Below are positions 52,175 to 61,561 of a stretch of DNA of 64,000 nt, in pieces. The number at the start of each line of letters is the position of its first letter. Within the stretch, counting starts at the first letter, position 1. The notes under the pieces were generated by a model. That model was not told where the DNA came from. It searched no databases and saw only the letters and a program-made list of their open reading frames with translations. Source of the DNA: Pseudomonas sp. M30-35 (lineage in GTDB: Bacteria > Pseudomonadota > Gammaproteobacteria > Pseudomonadales > Pseudomonadaceae); assembly GCF_002163625.1 (NCBI RefSeq), contig NZ_CP020892.1, positions 4,154,001 through 4,218,000 on the forward strand, written 5' to 3'. The translations under genes and the position numbers were made by a program.

Positions 52175-52771
52175 ATGGCGTCCGATTTATTCAGCCTGTA
52201 CCTGAAACTACTCGTGCTCTACAGCCCGTTCTTTGTGCTGTCGTGCTTCATTGGCCTAAGCCGTGGCTACACCGTTAAAGAGCGTAAAAGGCTGGCTTGG
52301 AAAGTCGCGGCCGGGGTGCTGATCGCGAGCATTTTGCTGTACCTGTTCGGCAAATATATTTTTACCTTGTTTGGCATCACTATCGACGCATTTCGTATTG
52401 GCGCGGGCAGCGTGCTGTTTATTTCAGCGCTGGGCATGGCGCAGGGAAAATCTGCCGTACAGACGGATAACGTGCAGCAGGATGTGACAATCGTACCGCT
52501 GACAATCCCTTTGACTGTTGGCCCCGGAACCATCGGTGCGTTGCTGCTGATGGGCGCCAGCCAACCGCACTGGGGAGACAAGGTCGTTGCGATCATGAGC
52601 ATCGCCTTGGCCAGTTTTACCGTGGGTATCGTGCTCTATTTATCCAATCAGTTTGAGCGCTTGCTTGGCGATCAAGGTTTACAAATAGTTAGCCGCCTTA
52701 TGGGGCTTTTTGTCTGTGCGTTAGCTGCACAAATCATCTTCACCGGGGTTAAAAACTACTTAATGCCCTGA
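52175..52771 (+). CDS. MarC-family integral membrane protein
   Basis: A 198-residue, six-helix protein with the MarC/YhgN pattern (LYSPFFVLSCFIGLSRGYT, FRIGAGSVLFISALGMAQG, VPLTIPLTVGPGTIGALLLM). The family has no proven transport substrate; MarC is no longer considered a drug exporter. It stands alone between retS and the urt operon. Confidence 0.87.
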   Translation: MASDLFSLYLKLLVLYSPFFVLSCFIGLSRGYTVKERKRLAWKVAAGVLIASILLYLFGKYIFTLFGITIDAFRIGAGSVLFISALGMAQGKSAVQTDNVQQDVTIVPLTIPLTVGPGTIGALLLMGASQPHWGDKVVAIMSIALASFTVGIVLYLSNQFERLLGDQGLQIVSRLMGLFVCALAAQIIFTGVKNYLMP

Positions 52772-52896
52772 TCCGGTGCGCGACCGTCTGTCGAGCGTGC
52801 ATCACGCCAATACGCGCACCATTGCAGCGCAGCCGTGTGTCTCTGAACTGTCATAGACTCCATTAAAAACCATAAAAAACAATAAGTTGCATTGAT

Positions 52897-52911
52897 TGGC
52901 ACGGATGCTGC
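52897..52911 (+). promoter_or_regulatory. Sigma-54-type -24/-12 promoter for the urt operon
   Basis: TGGCAC, five bases, CTGC: one mismatch to TGGCAC-N5-TTGC, with the invariant GG and GC at the right spacing. It is 56 bases before the urtA start. A near-dyad GGAAGAAGACT / AGTCTCTTCC follows at 52916-52941 in the leader. Nitrogen control through NtrC would fit urea uptake; only isolated GCACC half-sites were seen upstream. Confidence 0.7.
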
Positions 52912-52966
52912 CATTGGAAGAAGACTCAACCAGTCTCTTCCAACAGCTGCGCATGGAGCCATAAGA

Positions 52967-54235
52967 ATGAAACGCCGTCCTTTTCTAAAAACGACACTCG
53001 CCGCCAGTGCCTTAATTCTCAGCGGTCTATTCCCGTTCAGTGCACACGCAGCCGATACCATTAAGGTCGGCATTCTTCACTCGCTCTCCGGCACCATGGC
53101 CATTTCAGAAACATCCCTGAAAGACATGGCATTGATGACCATCGACGAAATCAACGCCAAAGGTGGTGTGCTGGGTAAACAGCTTGAGCCTGTGGTGGTA
53201 GACCCGGCTTCAAACTGGCCACTGTTCGCTGAAAAAGGTCGCCAACTGCTGACTCAGGATAAAGTCGCCGTCACCTTTGGTTGCTGGACTTCGGTGTCAC
53301 GCAAATCGGTGCTTCCAGTCTACGAAGAACTCAACGGTCTGCTGTTCTACCCGGTTCAATACGAAGGTGAAGAGCTTTCGCCTAATGTGTTCTACACCGG
53401 CGCAGCGCCAAACCAACAAGCGATTCCCGCAGTTGAATACCTGATGAGCGAAGATGGCGGCAGCGCCAAACGCTTTTTCCTGCTGGGCACTGACTACGTT
53501 TACCCGCGCACCACCAACAAAATTCTGCGCGCCTTCCTGCACAGTAAAGGTGTCGCTGACAAAGATATCGAAGAGGTTTACACCCCGTTCGGTCACAGTG
53601 ACTACCAAACCATCGTTGCCAATATCAAGAAGTTCTCGGCTGGCGGCAAAACGGCGGTTATCTCAACGGTAAACGGCGACTCCAACGTACCGTTCTACAA
53701 AGAACTGGCTAACCAGGGCATTGAAGCCACAGACGTCCCAGTTGTTGCGTTCTCGGTTGGCGAAGAAGAACTGCGTGGCATCGACACCAAGCCACTGGTT
53801 GGTCAGTTGGCCGCCTGGAACTACTTCGAGTCGGTTGAAAATCCAGTCAACCAGGAGTTTGTTCAGAAGTGGAAGGCCTACGCCAAAGCCAAGAACCTGC
53901 CGGGCGCTGATAAAGCGGTGACCAACGACCCAATGGAAGCCACCTATGTCGGTATCAACATGTGGGCGCAAGCAGTTGAAAAGGCTGGCACCACTGATGT
54001 CGACAAAGTTCGCGATGCCATGGCTGGGCAAACCTTCGCGGCCCCCTCTGGCTACACCCTGACCATGGATAAAACCAATCATCACCTGCACAAGCCGGTA
54101 ATGATTGGCGAGATCCAGGATAACGGTCAGTTTGATGTGGTCTGGCAGACAGACGGCCCAATCCGCGCGCAGCCTTGGAGCCCTTATATCGAGGGTAACG
54201 ACAAGAAGCCGGACTACGCCGTCAAATCCAACTAA
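52967..54235 (+). CDS. urtA: Urea ABC transporter, periplasmic binding protein
   Basis: A 422-residue Leu/Ile/Val-binding-type protein specific for urea. Signal peptide MKRRPFLKTTLAASALILSG ends near SAHA; RRPFLK resembles a twin-arginine signal. The mature start DTIKVGILHSLSGTMAISE, then FGCWTSVSRKSVLPVYEELNG and LFYPVQYEGEELSPNVFYTG are UrtA hallmarks. ATG 52967 is chosen for this signal peptide; the frame extends to 52892. It is first gene of urtABCDE under the sigma-54-type promoter. Confidence 0.95.
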   Translation: MKRRPFLKTTLAASALILSGLFPFSAHAADTIKVGILHSLSGTMAISETSLKDMALMTIDEINAKGGVLGKQLEPVVVDPASNWPLFAEKGRQLLTQDKVAVTFGCWTSVSRKSVLPVYEELNGLLFYPVQYEGEELSPNVFYTGAAPNQQAIPAVEYLMSEDGGSAKRFFLLGTDYVYPRTTNKILRAFLHSKGVADKDIEEVYTPFGHSDYQTIVANIKKFSAGGKTAVISTVNGDSNVPFYKELANQGIEATDVPVVAFSVGEEELRGIDTKPLVGQLAAWNYFESVENPVNQEFVQKWKAYAKAKNLPGADKAVTNDPMEATYVGINMWAQAVEKAGTTDVDKVRDAMAGQTFAAPSGYTLTMDKTNHHLHKPVMIGEIQDNGQFDVVWQTDGPIRAQPWSPYIEGNDKKPDYAVKSN

Positions 54236-54268
54236 AGGATTCGCGGCTCGACTCAGCGTTAATCGGCT

Positions 54269-54299
54269 CAGCGTTTGTGTGCTCTGTACACAAACGCTG
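54269..54299 (+). other. Strong hairpin between urtA and urtB
   Basis: CAGCGTTTGTGT and ACACAAACGCTG form a perfect 12-bp stem with a 7-base loop and no T-run. It probably stabilises the urtA 3' end or trims read-through, giving more binding protein than permease, as in other ABC operons. Confidence 0.65.
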
Positions 54300-54349
54300 G
54301 TCACGCCAAAACCTCCACCAAGAGAGGGGGGGCTTTAACAGGAAACTGG

Positions 54350-55930
54350 ATGATGACCACTGCCCTTTACCGGCTTTTATTCGCGCTCTTGCTCTGCCTG
54401 TCATGGTCGAGCAGTTACGCCGGGGACGCTGCGGATTTCAGCGCCGCCAACTCATCGCAACAGGCCAAGCTACTGCAAGCCTGGGCTGCGACCCCCGATG
54501 AGGCACGCTTGCCACTACTGGAAGCCTTGCAAAGCGGCCGCGTTGAGGCAGACAGCAACAAAACACCCTTTTATAAGACCGACTCCGGCTACCAAGCCGC
54601 TGAAGGCGGTGATGTAGAACCGGCCGGTAAGCTGCGCAAACTGCGCCTGAATAATCGCCTGCGTGGCCTTATTGCCACCGCCATGGCCAGCCACCAATTA
54701 TTCTCGGCTGACCCAGCGGTGCGTTTGCAGGCCGCTCAAGACCTGCAAAAAAGTGCTAAACCGGCGCAACTGCAACTGCTCAATCAGCGCTTGGCTCAAG
54801 AGGCGGATGCCGATGTCAGCGAGGCGCTTTCACTCGCCCTCGCCAGCCTGCAACTTATTGATAGCGACCCGCAAGTGCGTCTCGCGGCGGTACGTTTACT
54901 GGGTGAAACCGGCCAGCCACTGGCACGCGTGCGCCTGGAGCGATTACTTGCCGATAGCAGCGAAACCGATGCGTCTGTACGTACAGCAGCTGAAACCAGC
55001 CTGGCTCAAGTCAAGCGTCGGCTGATGTTTGGTGAACTGCTCGGCCAAGCCTTCAGTGGCATGAGCCTGGGCTCGATTTTACTCCTCGCAGCGCTGGGCC
55101 TTGCGATCACCTTTGGCTTGCTCGGCGTGATCAACATGGCGCACGGCGAGATGCTGATGCTCGGCGCCTACTCGACCTATATGGTGCAGGTCATGTTCCA
55201 ACGCTTCGCCCCTGAAGCGATTGCCCTGTATCCGCTGGTTGCACTGCCCGTCGCCTTCTTTGTCACCGCCGTTATCGGCATGACATTGGAGCGCACAGTG
55301 ATTCGCCACCTGTACGGCCGCCCGCTGGAAACCCTGCTGGCAACCTGGGGGATCAGCCTGATTCTGATTCAATTGGTGCGTGTATTGTTCGGCGCACAGA
55401 ACGTTGAGGTGGCCAACCCTTATTGGTTGTCTGGGGGTATTCAGGTGCTGCCAAACCTGGTGCTGCCGTATAACCGCATCGTGATTATCGCTTTTGCCTT
55501 GTTCGTGGTGGTCTTGACCTGGCTGCTGCTGAATAAAACCCGACTGGGCCTCAACGTTCGCGCTGTGACCCAAAACCGCAACATGGCGGCGTGCTGCGGC
55601 GTACCCACCGGGCGAGTGGACATGCTCGCCTTCGGTCTCGGCTCAGGCATTGCGGGGCTGGGTGGCGTGGCCCTGAGTCAGATCGGCAACGTCGGCCCCG
55701 ACCTGGGCCAGAGCTACATTATCGACTCGTTTTTAGTGGTCGTCCTGGGCGGTGTCGGCCAATTGGCGGGCAGTGTCATGGCGGCGTTTGGCCTGGGTAT
55801 CGCCAACAAAATTCTTGAGCCGCAGATTGGCGCCGTGCTCGGCAAGATTCTCATCCTCGCGTTGATCATTCTGTTCATCCAGAAGCGCCCGCAAGGTTTG
55901 TTTGCACTCAAAGGTCGGGTGATCGATTAA
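54350..55930 (+). CDS. urtB: Urea ABC transporter, permease UrtB
   Basis: A protein of about 526 residues, LivH-like, with a long N-terminal periplasmic extension (signal to about SSSYA, then HEAT-like helices, e.g. DPQVRLAAVRLLGETGQPLAR) typical of UrtB. The membrane part starts near residue 220 (LGSILLLAALGLAITFGLLGVINMAHGEMLMLGAYS) and shows LYGRPLETLLATWGISL and RAVTQNRNMAACCGV. ATG 54350 or 54353 has AGGAAA upstream. The stop shares one base with urtC. Confidence 0.94.
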   Translation: MMTTALYRLLFALLLCLSWSSSYAGDAADFSAANSSQQAKLLQAWAATPDEARLPLLEALQSGRVEADSNKTPFYKTDSGYQAAEGGDVEPAGKLRKLRLNNRLRGLIATAMASHQLFSADPAVRLQAAQDLQKSAKPAQLQLLNQRLAQEADADVSEALSLALASLQLIDSDPQVRLAAVRLLGETGQPLARVRLERLLADSSETDASVRTAAETSLAQVKRRLMFGELLGQAFSGMSLGSILLLAALGLAITFGLLGVINMAHGEMLMLGAYSTYMVQVMFQRFAPEAIALYPLVALPVAFFVTAVIGMTLERTVIRHLYGRPLETLLATWGISLILIQLVRVLFGAQNVEVANPYWLSGGIQVLPNLVLPYNRIVIIAFALFVVVLTWLLLNKTRLGLNVRAVTQNRNMAACCGVPTGRVDMLAFGLGSGIAGLGGVALSQIGNVGPDLGQSYIIDSFLVVVLGGVGQLAGSVMAAFGLGIANKILEPQIGAVLGKILILALIILFIQKRPQGLFALKGRVID

Positions 55931-57021
55931 TGACTATGCCCCTAAACCAAACCCTCTTGGCGCGCACCAGCGCCAAGCTCGGTCCACAGCTATCAATTGC
56001 AATTGGCGTTTTGGTCCTGGCGCTATTGATCGCCCTGCCGTTATTACACCTGACGCCTGCTGATAGTGCGTTTCACGTTAACGCCTACACATTAACTCTG
56101 GTCGGCAAAATCCTCTGCTATGCGATTGTCGCGCTAGCGCTGGATCTGGTCTGGGGCTACGCAGGACTGCTTTCACTGGGCCACGGCTTGTTCTTTGCGC
56201 TGGGCGGCTATGCGATGGGCATGTACCTGATGCGCCAATCCGCTGGTGATGGCTTGCCGGCGTTTATGAGTTTTCTAGCCTGGAAAGAGTTGCCTTGGTA
56301 CTGGATGGGAACCGACAACTTCATCTGGGCCATGTGCCTGGTAGTGTTGGCGCCCGGCTTACTGGCCTTGATATTTGGATTCTTCGCTTTCCGCTCGCGG
56401 ATCAAAGGCGTGTACTTCTCGATCATGACCCAAGCACTGACATTCGCCGGCATGCTGTTGTTCTTTCGCAATGAAACCGGCTTTGGCGGCAACAACGGCT
56501 TCACCGATTTCAAACGCATTCTCGGCTTTGACATCACCGCCCCCGCCACCCGCGCAGCGCTATTTTTAGCCACAGTGACCTTGCTGGTCGCCAGCCTGCT
56601 GCTCGGCTGGAAACTGGCCAAGAGCAAATTTGGCCGGGTCCTGACAGCCTTGCGCGACGCGGAAAACCGTTTGATGTTCTGCGGCTATGACCCACGCGGC
56701 TACAAGCTGTTTATCTGGGTGTTGTCAGCGGTGCTTTGCGGTTTGGCTGGAGCGTTGTACGTGCCGCAAGTTGGCATCATCAACCCCAGCGAAATGTCAC
56801 CAACCAACTCCATCGAGGCGGCGGTATGGGTTGCACTGGGCGGGCGCGGCACCTTGATCGGCCCATTGCTCGGCGCTGGCGTGGTCAACGGCATGAAGAG
56901 CTGGTTCACGGTCGCATTCCCCGAATACTGGCTATTCGCACTCGGCGCGCTGTTTATCCTGATTACCCTGTATTTGCCCCACGGCATTATCGGCTTGCTC
57001 AAAAGAGGGGGCAAACAATGA
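55930..57021 (+). CDS. urtC: Urea ABC transporter, permease UrtC
   Basis: A 363-residue LivM-like permease with about ten helices: ALALDLVWGYAGLLSLGHGLFFALGGYAMGMYLM, KGVYFSIMTQALTFAGMLLFFRNETGFGGNNGFTDFK and AVLCGLAGALYVPQVGIINPSEMSPTNSIE are typical of UrtC. It begins at TAATG with the urtB stop and ends in an ATGA overlap with urtD. Confidence 0.95.
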   Translation: MTMPLNQTLLARTSAKLGPQLSIAIGVLVLALLIALPLLHLTPADSAFHVNAYTLTLVGKILCYAIVALALDLVWGYAGLLSLGHGLFFALGGYAMGMYLMRQSAGDGLPAFMSFLAWKELPWYWMGTDNFIWAMCLVVLAPGLLALIFGFFAFRSRIKGVYFSIMTQALTFAGMLLFFRNETGFGGNNGFTDFKRILGFDITAPATRAALFLATVTLLVASLLLGWKLAKSKFGRVLTALRDAENRLMFCGYDPRGYKLFIWVLSAVLCGLAGALYVPQVGIINPSEMSPTNSIEAAVWVALGGRGTLIGPLLGAGVVNGMKSWFTVAFPEYWLFALGALFILITLYLPHGIIGLLKRGGKQ

Positions 57022-57869
57022 GAGCCACACCGGCCCCAGAAGCCATGCTCGAACCCATTTATGACCCACTGGGCAGTGCCCGTGATGCAATCGGCGCGGG
57101 GCGTCTTGCGGAGAAAGGCCTCAACGTCCGCCACGGCACCATCCTGACGCTGGAAGATATCAATGTCAGCTTCGATGGTTTTAAAGCGCTGACCAACCTC
57201 AACTTGTATATCGGCGTTGGCGAATTACGTTGCATTATCGGCCCCAATGGCGCCGGTAAAACCACAATGATGGATGTCATCACCGGTAAAACACGCCCCG
57301 ATAACGGCAGCGCCTACTTCGGCGAAACACTTGATTTGACGCGAATGAGCGAAGTCGAAATCGCCCAATCAGGGATTGGCCGCAAGTTCCAGAAGCCAAC
57401 CGTGTTCGAGGCGCTAAGCGTATTTGAAAACCTCGAACTGGCGCAGAAAACCAACAAGTCGGTCTGGGCCAGCTTGCGCGCCAAACTCAGTGGCGAACAG
57501 CGTGAACGGATTGATGAAGTGCTCGAAACCATCCGTTTGGATAGCTCGCGCGAACGTCAGGCTGGCCTGCTCTCTCACGGCCAAAAGCAGTTTCTGGAGA
57601 TCGGCATGCTGTTGATGCAAGACCCGCAATTGTTGCTGCTCGATGAACCAGTCGCCGGTATGACTGACGCCGAAACCGAGTTCACCGCCGAGCTGTTCAA
57701 ATCACTGGCGCGCAAGCATTCGCTGATGGTGGTTGAACATGACATGGGCTTTGTTGGCTCGATCGCCGATCACGTCACCGTCCTGCATCAAGGCAGCGTA
57801 CTTGCCGAAGGCTCGCTCAATGATGTGCAGGCCGATGAGCGAGTAATCGAAGTTTATCTTGGCCGTTAA
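57018..57869 (+). CDS. urtD: Urea ABC transporter, ATP-binding protein UrtD
   Basis: A 283-residue LivG-like ATPase. Walker A GPNGAGKTT, signature LLSHGQKQFLEIG, Walker B LLLLDEPVAGM and the switch His in MVVEHDMGFV are all present. ATG 57018 overlaps the urtC stop; a longer frame runs back into urtC in another reading frame and is not used. N-terminal extension of about 35 residues before ILTLEDINVSF is as in other Pseudomonas UrtD. Confidence 0.95.
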   Translation: MRATPAPEAMLEPIYDPLGSARDAIGAGRLAEKGLNVRHGTILTLEDINVSFDGFKALTNLNLYIGVGELRCIIGPNGAGKTTMMDVITGKTRPDNGSAYFGETLDLTRMSEVEIAQSGIGRKFQKPTVFEALSVFENLELAQKTNKSVWASLRAKLSGEQRERIDEVLETIRLDSSRERQAGLLSHGQKQFLEIGMLLMQDPQLLLLDEPVAGMTDAETEFTAELFKSLARKHSLMVVEHDMGFVGSIADHVTVLHQGSVLAEGSLNDVQADERVIEVYLGR

Positions 57870-57948
57870 GCCCCATAAGTAGTTGTGATTGATGATCCGG
57901 GTGGGCGTCCTCAGCATCCGGAAATATGCACAAGCAAGGAACATCCCT

Positions 57949-58647
57949 ATGTTGCAAGTTCAACAATTGCACCAGTATTACGGCGGCAGCCACATCCTGC
58001 GTGGTTTGTCATTCGACGCGAAGATCGGCGAAGTCACCTGCCTGCTGGGTCGCAACGGCGTCGGTAAAACCACCTTGCTCAAATGCCTGATGGGCTTGAT
58101 TCCCGCCAAACAAGGCGACATCAGGTGGGAGGACCAAGCCATTACCGGCTTCAAGCCGCACCAACGCGTTCATGCAGGCATTGCTTACGTACCTCAAGGG
58201 CGCGAAATTTTTGCTCGGCTCACCGTTGAAGAAAACCTGTTAATGGGTCTTTCGCGTTTTCCCGGTAGCCAATCCAAACAAGTGCCGGGGTTTATTTATG
58301 AGCTGTTTCCGGTGCTCAAAGAGATGAAGCTCCGCCGTGGCGGTGATCTATCTGGCGGGCAACAGCAGCAGTTGGCAATTGGCCGTGCACTGGCCAGCCA
58401 ACCGCGCTTGCTGATACTTGATGAGCCGACTGAAGGGATCCAGCCCTCGGTCATCAAGGAGATTGGTGTGGTGATCAAAAAACTCGCGGAGCGCGGCGAT
58501 ATGGCGATTCTTCTGGTCGAGCAGTTCTACGACTTTGCCGCGGAACTGGCCGACCAGTATTTGGTGATGTCACGCGGAGAAATTGTCCAGCAAGGTCGCG
58601 GTGAAACCATGGAGGCCGATGGAGTGAGGGGCTTGGTCGCGATTTGA
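57949..58647 (+). CDS. urtE: Urea ABC transporter, ATP-binding protein UrtE
   Basis: A 232-residue LivF-like ATPase with Walker A GRNGVGKTT, signature LSGGQQQQLAIGRAL, Walker B LLILDEPTEGIQPS and VPQGREIFARLTVEENL. ATG 57949 has AAGGA 9 bases upstream and gives MLQVQQLHQYYGGSHIL, the family start; the frame extends to 57889. It is the last urt gene; a degenerate mobile-element end begins right after its stop. Confidence 0.95.
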   Translation: MLQVQQLHQYYGGSHILRGLSFDAKIGEVTCLLGRNGVGKTTLLKCLMGLIPAKQGDIRWEDQAITGFKPHQRVHAGIAYVPQGREIFARLTVEENLLMGLSRFPGSQSKQVPGFIYELFPVLKEMKLRRGGDLSGGQQQQLAIGRALASQPRLLILDEPTEGIQPSVIKEIGVVIKKLAERGDMAILLVEQFYDFAAELADQYLVMSRGEIVQQGRGETMEADGVRGLVAI

Positions 58648-58648
58648 G

Positions 58649-58690
58649 GAACCGCCGTAATATCTGACGCAGTCGTTTATCAGCGCTGCC
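58649..58690. repeat. Degenerate end of the urease-region MITE-like element
   Basis: CGCCGTAATATC, then CGCAGT and GTTTATCAG, matches the right part of the element at 58765-58909 (CGCCGTAATATCGAGCGCAG, GTTTTTCAGAGG). It looks like an older copy end directly after urtE. Confidence 0.5.
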
Positions 58691-58764
58691 TTAGCTTTTT
58701 TCAGCGCCCACACCCTGCACGACTTTTAAAAACAGCGCACTACGCACAAACTGCCGTACTGGCC

Positions 58765-58909
58765 TAGGGATCCTCTGAAAAAGGTAGCGAGCGACGAGAG
58801 TACAAGGCAAAAAACTGCGAAAAAACGGAGTTTAGTGGCCTAAATGAGCATTTTGAGCAGTTTTTTAACGCCGTAATATCGAGCGCAGTAGTTTTTCAGA
58901 GGTTCCCTA
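58765..58909. mobile_element. MITE-like non-autonomous element between urtE and ureD
   Basis: A 145-bp element with ends TAGGGATCCTCTGAAAAA and TTTTTCAGAGGTTCCCTA, inverted with one mismatch in 18. It carries no frame. The interior has GTAGCGAGCGACGAGAG and paired AAAAAACTGCG/GCAGTTTTTT-like words that can fold. The TA ends may be a target duplication. The autonomous parent is not in the window. Confidence 0.75.
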
Positions 58910-58935
58910 ATGATGACCGTGGCAACCAAACTGTT

Positions 58936-59787
58936 ATGAATGCACCCCTTGACCAAGGCATTTTCACGCCCAGCTGGCACGCCGAGCTGGAGCTTGGCTA
59001 TGCGCGTGATGCCGACACTACACGTCCGGTCATGCGCCGCCACAAAGGCCCGCTGCGGGTACAGAAACACCTGTACGCCGAGGGGCCAGAAGTGTGTCAG
59101 CACATTATCGTTCACCCTCCGGGTGGAATTGCCGGAGGTGATCGCCTGGATATCGAGGTTAACCTCGGCGAGAACGCCTGGGCACAATTAACCAGCCCCG
59201 GCGCCGCCAAATGGTATCGCGCCGCGAGCCCGGCTTATCAGCAATTGAATATACGGGTTGAAGCCGGTGCGACATTGGAATGGTTACCGCAAGAAACCAT
59301 TGTCTACAGCGCCGCTCAAGCGGAGCTAAGTAGCACTATCGAATTGATCGGCGATGCCAGGCTATTTTACTGGGACATAGTTGCCCTGGGCCGTCCGGCC
59401 AGCCATGAACGCTTTGATCTAGGCCACTTTCAGGCCGAACTCAATATCCGGCGTGACGGCGAGTTGCTCTGGCATGAGCGCCAACGCATAACGGGTGCCG
59501 ATGGTCTGCTGGACTCGCCGATTGGCCTCGATGGCAGCCCGGTGTTTGCAACCCTGTTGCTAAGTGCAGACATTGACCCGGAATTGCTGGAGCGCTGCCG
59601 CGAGCTTGCCGCGACCAATGACCTAGAATTACGCGGCGACCTCAGCCAGTTGCCGGGCATGCTGGTTGCTCGTTGCCTAGCCCGAGAAGCCCTGCATGCA
59701 CGTGCTTGGCTGATACAGCTATGGCAGCTTTTACGCCCAGCCGTGCTTGGCCGCGCAGCAGTACCTCCACGCATTTGGAACACCTGA
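58936..59787 (+). CDS. ureD: Urease accessory protein UreD
   Basis: A 283-residue accessory protein that loads nickel together with Ure[45 protein letters not shown] and [17 protein letters not shown] are diagnostic. It begins 26 bases after the MITE-like element; a GTGGCAACC stretch precedes ATG 58936 without a strong ribosome site, so the insertion may have altered its leader. Confidence 0.94.
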   Translation: MNAPLDQGIFTPSWHAELELGYARDADTTRPVMRRHKGPLRVQKHLYAEGPEVCQHIIVHPPGGIAGGDRLDIEVNLGENAWAQLTSPGAAKWYRAASPAYQQLNIRVEAGATLEWLPQETIVYSAAQAELSSTIELIGDARLFYWDIVALGRPASHERFDLGHFQAELNIRRDGELLWHERQRITGADGLLDSPIGLDGSPVFATLLLSADIDPELLERCRELAATNDLELRGDLSQLPGMLVARCLAREALHARAWLIQLWQLLRPAVLGRAAVPPRIWNT

Positions 59788-59812
59788 GGAACCTCTAGAA
59801 AATGTTAACGCC
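59787..59812. repeat. Possible remnant of the MITE-like end between ureD and ureA
   Basis: GAGGAACCTCTAGAAAA closely resembles the element end AGGGAACCTCTGAAAAA and is followed by TTAACGCC, a word also in the element. Short and degenerate. Confidence 0.4.
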
Positions 59813-59833
59813 TCGTAGGTTGGAGAAACACAG

Positions 59834-60136
59834 ATGGATTTAACTCCACGGGAAAAAGACAAACTGCTGATTTTCACTGCCGGGCTGGTGGCCGAGCGAC
59901 GCTTGGCCCGCGGGGTAAAACTCAACTACCCGGAAGCCATAGCACTGATCTCTGCGGCGCTGCTCGAAGGTGCGCGCGACGGCCAGACCGTTGCTGAGCT
60001 GATGCACTTTGGCACTACCCTGCTCAGTCGCGATCAAGTGATGGAAGGCATACCGGAAATGATCCCAGAAATTCAGGTTGAAGCGACCTTTCCGGACGGT
60101 ACCAAATTGGTCACCGTGCACCAGCCAATCGCCTGA
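59834..60136 (+). CDS. ureA: Urease gamma subunit
   Basis: A 100-residue subunit. [39 protein letters not shown] and the [26 protein letters not shown] end are nearly invariant in the family. It forms the urease core with UreB and UreC. Confidence 0.97.
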   Translation: MDLTPREKDKLLIFTAGLVAERRLARGVKLNYPEAIALISAALLEGARDGQTVAELMHFGTTLLSRDQVMEGIPEMIPEIQVEATFPDGTKLVTVHQPIA

Positions 60137-60163
60137 TAGCCGCATTGCACCGAGGAGCTTCGC

Positions 60164-60691
60164 GTGAATATCGATAACGCAACCGAAGATGATCTACCTG
60201 AGCTGCTGGCGATTTATAACGATGCCGTGCTCAACAGCACCGCTATCTGGAACGAAACAACGGTTGATTTGGAAAACCGCCGTATCTGGCTGCGCGAACG
60301 GCAGGGCGCGAAGTTTCCGGTGCTCGCCGCGCGCAATAGCACCGGGCGCTTGGTCGGCTATGCCACCTATGGCTCATGGCGCAGCATTGAAGGCTTCAAG
60401 CATACCGTTGAACACTCGGTTTACGTCTGCGCTGACCAACGAGGCCTGGGTATCGGCCCGGCGCTGATGAGAGCCCTGATTGAGCGTGCACGCAGTGCCA
60501 ACCTGCATGTGATGGTCGCAGCCATTGAGAGCGAAAACCGCGCCTCGATTCGCCTGCACAAACAGCTGGGGTTTAGCGTTACCGGGCAAATGCCGCAAGT
60601 GGGCCGCAAGTTTGATCGCTGGCTGGATCTGACTTTCATGCAGCTCAATCTAAACGCAGAAGAACAGACGCACGATGACGACAAGGAATAA
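60164..60691 (+). CDS. mddA: GNAT acetyltransferase, MddA/Pat type
   Basis: A 175-residue GNAT enzyme of the phosphinothricin/methionine-derivative acetyltransferase group. ATYGSWRSIEGFKHTVEHSVYV, the acetyl-CoA loop RGLGIGPALM and IESENRASIRLHKQLGFSVTGQMPQVGRKFDRW are family marks. In P. aeruginosa the same locus inside the urease genes encodes MddA, which detoxifies methionine sulfoximine and sulfone. GTG 60164 has GAGGAG upstream. Confidence 0.88.
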   Translation: MNIDNATEDDLPELLAIYNDAVLNSTAIWNETTVDLENRRIWLRERQGAKFPVLAARNSTGRLVGYATYGSWRSIEGFKHTVEHSVYVCADQRGLGIGPALMRALIERARSANLHVMVAAIESENRASIRLHKQLGFSVTGQMPQVGRKFDRWLDLTFMQLNLNAEEQTHDDDKE

Positions 60692-61533
<842 letters not shown>

Positions 61534-61561
61534 TACGCCAGTCAGACACAGGACATATTTG

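Noticed and set aside
52771..52896. NtrC binding sites upstream of the urt promoter
   Set aside because: Only single GCACC-like half-sites were seen; no proper dyad at the usual distance.
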